Positions 26,025-39,600 of a stretch of 64,000 nt of DNA are shown one piece after another. This stretch comes from Oncomelania hupensis (lineage: Eukaryota; Mollusca; Gastropoda; Littorinimorpha; Pomatiopsidae), in assembly GCA_036898135.1 (NCBI GenBank), contig CM072511.1, positions 39,205,757-39,269,756 of the forward strand, in the 5' to 3' direction. Within the stretch, counting starts at the first letter, position 1. Every line of letters starts with the position of its first letter. The notes beneath the pieces are model-generated. The model saw only the letters and a list, made by a program, of their open reading frames with translations. It was not told the origin of the DNA and searched no databases. A program made the translations under genes and the position numbers.

Positions 26025-29000
26025 GGATTGTTGATATACAAGGTACCAATTCGTGCGCATAAGCTGAAATGTGCGCTAATAAGTACAATAAATGTGGGGA
26101 AATCACTAAGTATGAGTAGTGATGAGACGTTCCATGACGATGGAAATTGAACGTACGTGATGAAGTACGTAATTTATTGAGGATCTAAGAGATGCGATGT
26201 GATGCTGTCGTACATAAGGTGGTACGAAATTTGCGTACACCGGTGGTACGAATTCTAATGTAAACGGGGACACTACAGTGAACAAGTACACAAATGCTGT
26301 ACTGAGTAAAGGTACATGTGGTGTACCTTAAATTAAGATGGGATTGACTCTGCAATACTTGCATTGAGTCTTACTGTATCCAGGCTTGTAGGAGGCTTGG
26401 GAAATAATAACGTGATCACTTGTTTACAGTGATGTGGTGGCCTTGCATGCTTTTCGATGTGTTTGATTGATTTACATCATACTTGGTGTGTATGATGATG
26501 GGTCTAATTTTTTATTCAGTTTTTAAGTTGCAGAACCGATGTTGATGATACCTTCCTCTCCGTTTCATGCAAAGGTTTGGCGGCCGACAAGCTTTTCGTC
26601 ACTTCGTGACGTTAGTCATGATACGGATTGATAAGTATCGTTCCATCATTTTATTTACGGGTCCAATTCTTTTGTGATGTGACAGAATTCAGTTCTAAGT
26701 TGAAGAATAAATTCGTACGTATGACAGAAGACATACTTGGGGTACATTTCCAGTTTGATTAGTACGGACTACTACTTTTCATATTACTACTATTTATAAT
26801 TTGCCAGATTGTATTAAATTGTTTAACACTTCTTCTTTCAGATCACCAGCTTCAACTTCTTCTACTGTGCTTATTTATAATGTATTTTTACACTTTTTCT
26901 TGCAGAAGACAGCATCTTCCTTTGGCCTAACTTCTTCATCTCACGTTACAAATGTAACTCTGTTTTTCGTTTTCTTATCATGAATACGTTATTTCACATG
27001 TTCACTGTTCTTTAATTGTTTCAGTCGCTTCTTCTTCTCCTCCCTTCTTCTACTTATCTTCATCACTGGGGTGGTGACAACTCATGCAGCTCGCTTGATT
27101 GATGGCATCTTCTTCAAAGATCTTGGTCACCTGATAACAATTATCCAGCATTGGCAATATACCTATATCTTCATGGTACTTAACGTAACAGTCATGCCAA
27201 TACCTAGCCTTAAATTGTATTTAACATTCAGGTAACATGAGCACGATATGTGTAGCTCATGAAGTAATTTTAATATTGTTCATTTTCATTCTACAATTTA
27301 TTATAAACAACAGAATGTATAGTATGCTTTTTCAAGGTGATGACTTGTATTTAACCATTAATATGCTCATTTCTTCCAGGACAACTTGTTTCAAATTTTT
27401 CAGGTTATCACGCCACCAGTTCCCATCAATCACACAACGCCTCATGCCGCTCGATTAGTCAACATCCCAGACTTCTTGGCTATCTTGTCTGGTCAGCCTC
27501 CTTTCCTTGCTGACGGACACTAGTCTCACAGCTGGATCTACTATTCCCGAGGCGCTTTTCCCCTTCCTTATTTTCCGCCCACCTCTCTTTCTTCGCCAAA
27601 TGCTCTACTCTATCTCGCCCACCACCTCCACCTCTTCCGTTCTCCTCCTTACCTTCGCCTTACTACTTATTGTTCTTATTCGTTCTACTTGTTGAAGACT
27701 ACAATTTATCGTACGGAAGTTAACTAAGAACTTTTTAATGGCCAGCGCTTAGTAAATATTTATTTTGTCACACTCCCAGCTTGTCCTAGTCAATATTATT
27801 TTACTATAAATAAATAATTCCGTTATCTTTGCGGAGGTTTCCATGCGTTACACCTCCTGATCTCGATATTACATGGCTTGAGTTATATGTTACAATACAC
27901 AAACGGAAGAAATCGTGCATCTTCCCCGCGTGCGGCGCATTCTTGTCTCACAGTATGAGACGTGAAAATAAATTCGGTACTCAATCATCCTCAAAGCGGG
28001 ATGCTCGTTCTCGTGATTCGCCACTGAAAAAGGCGACGGCTTCGGTTTCTCCGTCACTAGTTCAACTGCAATCCGAAATGGATGAAAGTGATTAAAGTTC
28101 TTTTCATTAATGCTATGTTCAATTGTTGCCTACGGTTCTTGTGTGAACGGGTACCGATATTCATCATCCATCTCGGAAATGCTATGCATGATACGCATGA
28201 CCGTTGCATGCAGTGTTCATTGGTGTGTGTTATATTTTCTCGCAACAGTCGGCAACAGTTTTGTCAATTGTTGAGATAAAATCCTTGGGTCAACCTTTTG
28301 TGCATGATGTTGACACTTATATTTATTTGTTTTTGATAATGGTGCTCATTACGGGTTTTTACGAATCAGCACATGGTGGATTGATTCATGTGCATGTTCC
28401 TTACTGATCTTTGCGTACTTTCATTTATTATTCAACATGCAATGTTTACAATTACTATGATTCCTTGTGGTATCTCTTTATGTTGCAACGCACTCATTCG
28501 AATTTCTAATTGTTACATGTGTTCATTTGCCAGAAGTGTGTTGCAATGTTCATTAACGTTGTTGATCACTTTACTATAATGTCTAGAGATGACACTTACT
28601 TTTTGTTGTATTTGGCTTTATTCAGTGTGTTCTATGTGCATGTCAATGACATTGGAATTTTTCATGGGTTTTCAATGATTTTGTGTACACGTATTTTGCT
28701 GATACTAATTCTCACTGTAACCTTACAATGTGTGTGCAGTAACGTTGATGTTGTGTGTTTAATAACCTTGATGTTGTACTCGCAATACTGTTGATGTTGT
28801 AATCCGTATCTATAACGTAATTTACAAGTTCTTCGTTTATGACTTTATATTTAATGGACTGTATTTTTAATTAATGGATTACGTCTGGTAGACATGAGTC
28901 TCACAGATGTTCGACTTAATGTATACTCAATTTTAAAATTTTTTTGCATTGGTTTGTGTATCATGACCACTACAACTCACTCGTGTTAATGTATCATGTT

Positions 29001-32000
29001 TGAATTATTACTCTCTATTGGCATTATTTCGTGTGTGTGTTTTTTATCCATGATCAATGATAATTTATATTTCGTTGTGCTCCACATTGTATGTTCCTAT
29101 TTATTTTCTATAAATATAATCTTTAAGAATTTTATTGTATAATTCTTTGTATTGGACATCTCTTTTATAGCATAATTATTTTTACCCTATTATTTTATTG
29201 TTATGCCGTTTTTTTTTAGGTACCATTCTTGTCTCCTTCTCTCCTCTCTACACCATTCTTTTCCGTACGCCAAGAAATTCCTAGTTTACACATGATAGGA
29301 ATGTTCATTCATAGAGGTGACCCTTTAACCTCTTGACCTCTCAGTCTTGTAGTACTATTTCCCTCACATAAGCCGACCCTTTTCCTCGCTCACACCGTGG
29401 CAACAAATTTTGCTATCTTTCTCCTAGTGCACAGCAAATACTTCTCTCTCTTCTTTTTCCATTCCCTCTGTCTGCTCTGATCTTCAGTTGTCTCCCCTCA
29501 TCTGTGTGTTTCGTCCTAGTGAGCAATTTTCCCCTACTTCTACTCTATCTGTTTATCTCGGTATCTCTCCTATATTTTATTTAAGGTTTACACTTTTTGT
29601 TATTTCACACATGTTAATTTTAGCGTTACTGTTATCACTTTGCCTTTTTGAAGTTGCCTTGACATGGCACAGTGTTTGCTCATCAGTTGATGACTTCCTC
29701 GTTATGACTCCCTTACTTTGTAAAGTTTTTTTTCTCTTTTTCAATTTTTTTTCTAAAACTTGTTAAATTGGTTGTTCTGCACTTTAATGGTTTTTTTTCT
29801 TTCATGTCTTTTGTGCATATTTTGCTCACATTTTTACTTGTTGATTTTCAATGTTCTTCTACTTCATATTTGTCATTTCAGTGGTATAATGATTTATGGT
29901 TGATTGTGTATCGGTCTTTGCCGTTTTCAACCAAGTTTATCAACTGTTTGCTTTTCTATTTTTCTCATGTTCCTTTGAGATGTTGTGGTGATTTTAATTC
30001 AATAGTGTTGTTTGCAGGTTATAGAATGTCCGTCACGGTGTTACCATGTCACATATTTTGGTGTGTCGTAATTAATATTGATATTCAGTGCCTTGGACGC
30101 TTTGCAGTGGTTGTGACAATTATACTTTAAAAACAAACATTTTCCAACAAAACTTTCGTAACAGTGATCAACGTGTCATATTGACTTTATGAGAAATATG
30201 TCTCGTATCTACCTTAGTCTTCGGGGATGTCTTCATACCTTGACGAACATCAACGTCGCCAAGTGATGTCACCATCACACCATGCAGTACCTCCCTTCTT
30301 CAGCCATCGCCTTACCCTGTCTTGGCCTTCTTGGACCTTTTCGTCACGTCAACTTTATACCCGTCTACGATTGCATTAGACCTTTCATCTTCATTTAACG
30401 AAGCACCCCTGATGAAAGATCCCGCCTTCGCCTATTGTCTGAAATCTTCACAACCTTCGTTCCCACCTACACCCACTTGGACTGCTTGCCCCTACCCCAA
30501 TTTGCCCACTTCATCCAGTTGCAGAGAACATCCCTCCTTGTATTCCCCGACCAAACATTCTACCACCTTCTCCCAAAGTTTTGATCATCTCCCATGTTCC
30601 TCTATTACAGACGGGGGAGAGCAAAGACTGTCGCTAAACGAGGTTGGAGCTCTTCTCCTTTACTATGCTGTAATCTCCGTTCCCATTCCCTTTGTGTGCT
30701 CCACCTAAACGCACACTCCCATCCCCCTCGCTTGCTGCATACTCCTGGGTGCCTCGTCATGTGGGACTACTTCTTTCAGACACTACGTATTTCGTCATAA
30801 TCTACGGTCGAATCCTGGTTGCAAGGTCCGCTACACCACGGTTTCTCCATCAACGGAGGTTTGCATGGTGCGGTGACGTCACATTCTTCATATAGCGACA
30901 CTTCAAGTTTCTTCGTCGTCCCTTCGTCCATAGCAAGTCTACACGTCCGTCTTCAATATTAATTGTATTTACTTACGCGCAAACGCCTTAAGGTGCTGCT
31001 TGGCTTGTGGGGACAGTCCTCATGTGTCCTCATTGCCAAATGTCCTCATAGCCCTTTTGGTCGTTTCTCATCCTGGATCCATCGGTCTTCACTTCGGGTT
31101 CCTCCACTACCTTAAAATTTTTTTGTGGCACATAAACTTTCCAGTAATTTGCCGTCGGACTTATTTGATTGTGTTTTTCGGGGTTTTGTGCTTACTTGTC
31201 ATTTGGTGTATGCAACTTTCTTTTGCAATTTTTATATTTTTTAAGTCTTACCTCATCTTCGCCACTTCGCCTCCTTCGATCGCTTTAGTAACGTCACTTT
31301 GTGCCCTCTTTGATTTTTTTTTTTTCTTCCCTCTTCATGGTTACCTTTTAAGGAGCGAGGACGCTCCTTCGCAGGCCGGAGGCAATTATAACCTTTGAGG
31401 GAAAGTTATACAGGGGAAGAAGATGATGATAAGGGATGATTATAGAACTTGTAAGCTCGACATGGTTATTGTAGTGAGTCAGAGGGGCAGAAGTGTTAGT
31501 ATTAGCTAGCACGTGCGATACATGTGCGATGGGTCAGCTGTGTTTGTCCGGCAAGAATGACTAACGGCCACGTTTAGTGCATGTACATGCAGCAGGTCTA
31601 TGGTCGGCAACCATTGGTCTCTTGTATGTAAAGAGCGTGGTCAGTTCTGACCACGTGATAGGTACAAGTCCCAGAAATCTTGGGTGGGGCAATGACGTAG
31701 TAGTTAGGGCATCTCCTTATGTAGAGAGGTACGTCTTTTCGAAGTTATGCTATAAAAGCCGGAGGAACAAAGAAATCTTCCTCTTATCTTGACCTCCTGC
31801 TTCGTCCAGTCCGCTCTTCTGTACAGAATGCTAGAACGTAGGGCAGTCAGTATATAATATGTAGTGAATTTAATAATGTAAAGAGACTGCGGGCTCTTTT
31901 CTCTTGTGCATAATGAGTTAGGATGTGTGTAGGATAATTACTACAAAGCTTGGTGGCTTGCATTTAGTAGTTGTTTAATTGGTGATTTTGTTATTTAGAG

Positions 32001-35000
32001 GCAAAAGTGAGATTGAAAGTTAATCAGTAAATGAGCTGATAAATAAGTTAGGGCCGGTCGGTTCTAAGGGTATGTGCATAGCTTAGACTGCTGTTTTAGT
32101 CTATTACTGTTAGTATAGGGTGAAAGTTCGTGTTTTCAATGGAGGAACGAAGGGCGAAAGAAAATGGAAAGATACGGTAAGAAACAATGAATTTACTTGA
32201 CTATTATTTGCATTGTTAGTTAGAATATATGTGCATGCGAGTTTTATGTTTCTTGGTTGACACGTATTAGTTAGATTATTAAAATTGTATAAAAAAATGG
32301 AGACAAGCTGTAGTTTATTGTGTTTTATTTGAGCGCGTGGCAAACCCTTTTGGAATGGCAGTGAGACTGATTCTACCTTGTTTGTCTTGTATATTATAAT
32401 TTGGTTTGTCATGCCCTTTCCCCGTACAAGTGCAGAATTAAGTAGTTTAGATTAACTCTCACAAGATAACGCAAATAATAGAGACGCGTTACAGAGCCCT
32501 CATCATACATATTTACCAGACCATTTGGTCTGGCTCTGTCACATATACTGTGGAATAATTATCTGTGTGTTAAATGTGTACGCATGGGTATGTGGCTGGT
32601 TATCTGTTTCTGCATGTGTGTTAGTGTTTATAGATTTGTATTTTGGTATGGAAGTTGTTTTTGATAGTATATCAAATGTATCAATATTGTATGTCCATGT
32701 TTGTAATAATTTTGATGTTGTTATCTCCTTCCTTATTGCAATGCTAAACAAATATCCATGCCTTGTGTTTGGACAATAAAGAATCTTGAATCTTATTTTA
32801 CATTGTTGTAATCTTTCCGAATCAGTCGCAAACGTTGTTCCCACAGTCGTTTCAGTGTTTTGTTAGCTGGTAATGTGTGTAACTTGACAATGCGCCCTTC
32901 AATTACTTTTCCTGCGAAATTAGGGCAGCAAACGCAATACTGTTTTTCTCCGCCACAAGTCTTCCGTCTACGTGCGGCCATGCTTAATACTCAACCGGAA
33001 CTAGCCGGTGTCCTTGGCATAGGTGAAGGCAGGGCCGGATAACTCTATCTGCACTAGTTTTGCAACAGCGCTATACAAATACCCTTTTTTTTTCTCCCAG
33101 CCATCTGAAAGAAACCTTACGTAGCCTACTTCGAGTAAGGATTAAAGTATACTAGTAATAATTCAAGACAAATTCTAGCACAGAATTTGAGATACAATAA
33201 TCATTAGTCTAAACTTTATGGTGTTTTTTCCCTTTCTTTTTGTTGTTGTCTTGCAGTTGGTTTTTTATGTGGGTGGGGGTAGGAGGGAAATGGATGAAAA
33301 TCTTAATCTAATTTTAGAATACATAGATTCTGAATTGTTCATGCCTATGTAAGTAAATAAATTTAGGAACATCTGTCTTGATTAGTATTAATTTAATTTG
33401 TTAAGTGTTTGGAGGAAAAAAGAAAAGAAAAAAAAGAGCAACCCCCGACCGTGTTCTAAGGAACTTTTTTTTTGGAGCCTTAGTACTAATACTCTCCCTA
33501 CATTGCTTTAAAGCGTTCTCTATCTTTTATGCGTTATCAAATATTAGCTGATAAGAGGTGATTTACACTGTTTCGAGACTATCATATGCAATCTGAAAGG
33601 GCAGCTGTGTTTTAGTTGTGAATAAATCCCAGTGGTAATGTTATGTGTACTGTACAGTCCGAAATCTCATGATTACATTTCTATGATTTTTTTTTGGGTG
33701 GAAAAAGGGTTAGAGGCCAATCTCCCGTGCCATCGATTTGCTCTGTACCTCAAAGGTCAAGTTCGCCTTGTCGGTTCTTCAGTGTTAATTTGCTAATTAC
33801 GTTTCGCGCTATATCTACTGAAACAATGTGCGAAACACTTTCGATAATATATTTGGTAGTCAGCTAATGTATTTATAAAATCCGGTAGATAAAAGATTAG
33901 ATTCAATTCAATTCAATTCAATTCAAACAACTTTATTTATCCAGATTTGGCAATTACAATGGGGGTATGAATGCTCTCTAATTTAAAAAAAAAATCAAAT
34001 TATCTGATATACATGAGGATGTCTACAAACAATAACAACTTGCACAAAACAACTTGCACAAAACACAGCGGCAGCCCCCCGACACCATCCGCACATACAC
34101 ACTGCCCATGCACACACATACATCCAGTTAATAGACATTTACCCAACACAGGAATACATCACCAGCAGCACTCACCACAGACACAGGCATAAAAATAACA
34201 AGGTAGAAGATTCATTAAAGGAAAAAGCAGCTAAGATTAGTTATTATCAGGCTAATTGTTTTACTAGATAAAACTAGACGAGATACTATGACACTAGTTG
34301 ACACGACCGAAACCGGAACAGGATGGGATATCACAATGGCAATTGAAATGTTTTGGACTAAGAAAAAAAAATCCTATATTTATGCTAGTAAAAGCAATAT
34401 TCTCAATACTTTTTGACTCATATACATAGCAATGTGAGCCTATGTACTTCCCCCTCCCCTTCCTCCCCCGACCCCAATCTTACCTTCCCCTCCTTCCTCC
34501 CCCACCTCCCAACAAAAAAAAAAAATCCAGATTTTGGCAAATTTAGCCGAGATGAGTCCTAAATAGTCCAAAAATGACATTTAACAGAAAAAAATGTGTC
34601 CGTTCGTCCGTCTGTCGGCCGTCCGCCGTCAAGTGGATTAATATCTCAGAACCTATTTCAACTATCACAACCAAACTTGGAAAGATGGTGTATATTCATG
34701 GAGCCTCACAAATGATCAGTGAATGAATGACTTCATTTCAAGATCAAGGTCACAGGGTCAGCAAATGTTAGTCAAAATTTCACTTTTTTCAAAGTTTTTG
34801 TGTGTGTTGAACTTATGATTCTTTTATGCATCATAATTATATATCAATGAGGCATACATCCTATGCACATTTGATCAACTTCACTCCAAGGTCAAGGTCA
34901 CTGGAGCTGTCCAAAATCAGTTTAGGTACTTTTGAAGTGACCTTGACCCTAAACTATGAGAGATATAAAGTTCAAACTTGTTTTATTTAGAGATGATAGA

Positions 35001-36406
35001 TTGATCTTTCGTATAAGTTTCGTTTTTGCGTTGATCTTGAAGGTCAAGGTCATTTTAGACCTTGCAAAAACATACAAAAAATAGGTCATCGTACAGATGA
35101 TTGGCTCTATGTAACCGTATTATGCAATACATTACATTACATGGTTATTGCTTTAGGTCCAGCGGACTCTTCCGAGCCAAATCAGGACCGGACAACCCCT
35201 GATCCGCAAAGCGGATCTGCTGAAACAACCCTAGTGGTAAAACTGAAAGCTCTCCACCAGCCAGTCACTTTACAATGAAGACATCCCACGCAGTGGACGC
35301 TGAGGCTGTACTCTAATTTATCGAAACCCCGTTTACAAAAACAAAATTGAATACAAACATCATTATAAATTATCAACAAAACCCATATAAAATGCCTACA
35401 TTGCTAAATAATAACATCATAGGAAGCCCTAGTGACCACCTGGCAGAAAGCGTCCAATATTCCCAAGCTGATCCAACAAACCTCATACACAAATAAGGAG
35501 TCTTGTCCCGTAAGAGTTTTCAAGAAAAAAGGTAGGTGACTGGTCTAGCAAAGAAGAAGATAGTATAGCAGATTGATAGAACAGAGCAGGAATGAGAAAG
35601 AGCAAATGAGAAAGACAGCTACAGTGTGAATTTAAAGCACTAAATTTCCAGAAAGTGGGGATACTATTTATACTGGAACCCCCGGCACCCCAACGGGGTG
35701 GAATTATGCAATAACATTGGGTTATTTGATTATACATGAGTATGAGAGATCACGTGAAGGCCAAGGTCATTCCAAGGTCAAGGTCACTGAAGGTCAAGGT
35801 CACTGAAAGTCAAGGTCATCCCAAGGACACAGTTTGTTGGCATAATACAACTTTTGTTGTTGTTTATTTGATATTACATGAGTGTTTTTGAGGCCGGAGG
35901 ACAAGGTCATCTCAAGGTCAAGAGTATAGAAACATCAAAGTCGGTATTACTTTGCATTTAAATGCACTGTTTCATTCTTTTCTTTCTTCTGGGCAGTAAT
36001 TTTCATGTTAAATATTGCAAGTTCCATAAGGAGCATGTGAGTCATATGGACTTTGCCCTTCTAGTTTTTTTTTAATCGAACAATAATTACCCATGCACTT
36101 GGTACAGTACACTACACACATTACTTCTTAAATTGTTTATATGATTGCCGCACTGAATTTAATAATGTGTGTACAGGTTTTCGGCATTGGGTCCGTGGCA
36201 CAAGCAGTGTTAAGCAAAAACACAGCGGGATCCCACATGTCCATTCACTGGTCGTGGGGCTTCGGAGTGGCTCTAGGGGTATCTGCGTCTGCAGGAGTTT
36301 CTGGTGAGTGTGTTGAGTCTTCACCCAGTCGCAGCGATCCATTTGTTTTAAAAATGTTTTATATCTGTATGCGTGTGTGTGTGTGTGCGTGTGGGTGTGT
36401 GTGCGC

Positions 36407-36445
<39 letters not shown>

Positions 36446-36540
36446 TGTCTGTCTTTCTGTCTCTCTCTCTCTTCGTCTCTCTCTCTCTCTTCCTCTCTCT
36501 CTCTTCCTCTCTCTCTCTCTTCCTCTCTGTCTCTCTCTTC

Positions 36541-36637
<97 letters not shown>

Positions 36638-39600
36638 AGATTTCCATGTCTTGTGTTTCAGGGGGCCATTTGAATCCAGCAGTGACGCTAGCCATGGTAG
36701 TGTTGGGTCGTCTCCCTTTGCGAAAGTTTCCGGTGTACGCTTTGGGGCAATATGCCGGCAGCTTTTTGGCGGCCGTCATCTGCTACCTGATTTATGCGGG
36801 TCAGTGGATGCCTTATTTAACCTACTTACTGATTTACTATTATTAGCTTGCTTATTCATTTACTACTCACAAAGCGTTACAATTTCCCATCTTTCTAGGC
36901 TTATATCTAGAAACAAAAGCAACATACATGTACATACACAGTTGATACGTTTATCGACTATAATCTTATTTCATTAGGATGAGACAGACGGCGGGATGCC
37001 AAAGGAGATAACACACGCCAGGTTAAAAGGTTATGTTTACATGTATTTCGCTGAAAGCTGTATTGTATGGGTACTGGGTAGTCCGGCTCAGTAGTCCAAG
37101 GCGTTGGACAGTGCGCAGGGAATTTGCATTTTAAACAGTTTGGATGTGATACTAAAATGGACCTGCTCAAGAAGCTAGTAATAAGCCTACGCGCGCAAAA
37201 TGGCGAGTGAGTTACAGAGTTTTGTTCAGTGCGCCTCGTTTCCTTCGGATGAGAATATCAACAAAGGTCTAGTCTGTGCTCGCACGCATTTTATTGCGCG
37301 GACTTTAAAGATCCTGACGCTCATGTTCTATACGGGTGAGTGCCGGCTACACAAATACACCCAGCACGCACTAGGTCCCTTCTTCTTATCCCCACGGTCG
37401 CTCAGGATTGTGCTCAATCGTCTGGGATTCAGACTCGGACTATGCGACCAAAGGTGGCATGCAAGCCTCGGGCGGCTTGAGTTAGATCCTGTATCGGCCA
37501 GCGCCTTGAGCAGCACTTGAGCTGAAAAGCGCTATATAAGAACGATTAAATTTTTTTTTAAAGAACTGCTGCTAGAACCTTGAGCAGCTTTTAGGACTGG
37601 CAAAATACGCTGTATGAGAACGCTTAGTTTGTTTTACTGACAATGTAAAGAGCGAGAAAGGAACTCTTCTGTGTTTTAAGTGTCACCACCCAGGGCCGGA
37701 CCTGGGAAAGGTTGAGGGGGGGGGGGGGGGGGGTTACAGATTCAGCGAAGGCGCGAAGCGCCGAGCCTTCTAGGGGGGTCCGGGGGCATGCCCCCCCGGA
37801 AATTTTTTTTTTCAAGGATGCAAAATGGTGCAATCTGGTGCAATCTGAACCTTGAAAAAGCCATTTATGATGGTCTGGGACTTTGAGCTTTTTAAACAAA
37901 TTGAACTGACAAACACTGGGGTACAAAAATAATCATCTGCCCGTCCCTTAAAAAAACCAAAAAAAAAAAACACACACACGAACATTTATTTATCAGCAGA
38001 GATGTTTTGTATACTATTATTATTCACTACATTTTGTTGATCGTTAACAGTATAAAGCTTTACCTTGTAATTTATTAACATCACCGCCCTGCTTTCACTT
38101 TCAGTCTTGCTGCACTAGGTTCCTCGGCATTAGTACCATTTGTGAATTGTATCTTCTGGCAAAACAGTTCACTGCCTCTTTGAAGTCAATATCAACATCC
38201 CTGTGCACTTTCAGTAAAGCAAGTCCATTGAGTCTATGTTGCCCCATTGTAGAGCGCAGGTAGTTTTTCAGGTTGCGCAACTGACTGTTTGAACGCTCAC
38301 ACTCGGCAGTAGTGACAGGCAGGGTGCAAAGGTTCTTTAGCATGATGAATAGGTTGGGATAAAAATCCATGTCACAATGTTTCAGTGCTTCTGATGCCAT
38401 GGATGGGATGATAGCTGTCGCATTCTCAGCAGCACTTCGCCATTTGCAAACCCACCTTTGGTATTCTGCATCAAGGGTAGCGTTGTCTGGTAGATCAGAC
38501 TCCCACAACATTGCCAGTGTCTTCACCCCTTCTGGAACCTGCATGAAACCATCCTGGTTGTCTATTAAAGTGCTTGGCACCAGATAGAGACCATCAACTG
38601 CTAGGTCAGCATTTTTGAACCTCGAGTCCAATTCGATTGACAGGTGTTCCAAGAAAGGAATGGCAATGCTAATCTTGAAATATTCTTCTGGAGTGGCCGC
38701 AGGTTGGTTGTCACGGAGAGTCTGTCGGGATGCTTGACGAGGAACAATAACATCAGTTGTCAAAGCATTCGCCATTTTGCTGACTTCACCGAACCAGGCA
38801 ACGAACGCTGTGTCGACATCTCTTCTAATAGAAGACATGCAGTTACTGACCGCTTTGATTTCCCTGTAGGCATCGACAACATCTTTTGTCCTTTTCTGCA
38901 GCTTCACTGTCAAGGGTTTTAAGTAACGCAAACAATTGCGGACGACAACGAATGCAACGAGGAAAGCACTGCTGCTCAAGGTGTGGAGAAAGCCAGTTGC
39001 CTTGGTCAGTTTCTCACTGTCCCAATTGTCACTGTCTTCACACATTTGTCCCAAACAGTCGTGAACAACCAGAAAGAGAGATGTATAAACCTCCAGTGCT
39101 TCATGTTTTTCTACCCATCTTGTTCTGCACAGATCAACAAGCTTTGTTTTTGTCGTGTCAGGCTGAGATGATTCGATGGTATCTTCAAGTTTTCTTTGTC
39201 TCTTTCGAGAGTTTGAGAAAAACAGTGACAGTTCCCTCAGTGCTCCCATCATGTTCTTCACTGCAGGCAAGCCGCATGCTTTTACAATGCAGAGACTCAA
39301 GCTATGGGAAGCACAGTGTCTCAGGTAACAGAATGTAGTTACTTGTGATAAAAGAATCAGTGGTTGAAATTGAGTAGAGTGGAAGAGGATTTATTTTTTT
39401 ATAGTGCCTAGGGGAGAGGGTTGAAATTTCTCCCCGGATTTACTTATGATTGTAACGTAGCCCCCCCACCTCACCCCTCCCCCCAAAAAAAGACAAAAAA
39501 AAGAGGTACATAGTCAGGCCAGGGGGGGGGGTGTTACGTAACCCCTGTAACCCCCCCTCCCCCCCTAGTCCGGGCCTGCCACCCAAAGGACCCTGCATAT

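Larger units (their letters stand above)
18549..32493 (+). mobile_element. Ty3-type chromovirus LTR retrotransposon, full length
   Basis: 13.9 kb element in sense orientation in intron 1. The two LTRs (18549-19656 and 31387-32493) differ at one visible place, an A-run of eight against seven. The host flank GAGC (or AGAGC, depending on the LTR border) is duplicated on both sides. Inside are a candidate primer site at 19658, gag, pol with protease, RT, RNase H, integrase and chromodomain, then 5.8 kb without long ORFs, and a purine-rich tract just before the 3' LTR. The near-identical LTRs indicate very recent insertion. With gag and pol both open, the copy could be autonomous. Confidence 0.95.

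Noticed and set aside
25700..26106. Poly-His, poly-Ile, poly-Ser and poly-Asp ORFs
   Set aside because: Artefacts of the GAT microsatellite in the Ty3 element.
27829..30708. Possible envelope gene in the 3' region of the Ty3 element
   Set aside because: Only short ORFs with scattered hydrophobic runs; no continuous frame with signal peptide, cleavage site and membrane anchor.
36141..36977. 278-codon ORF across aquaglyceroporin exon 2 and intron 2
   Set aside because: It runs through the GT/CT microsatellite intron and is out of frame with exon 3. The spliced exons give a clean family match instead.
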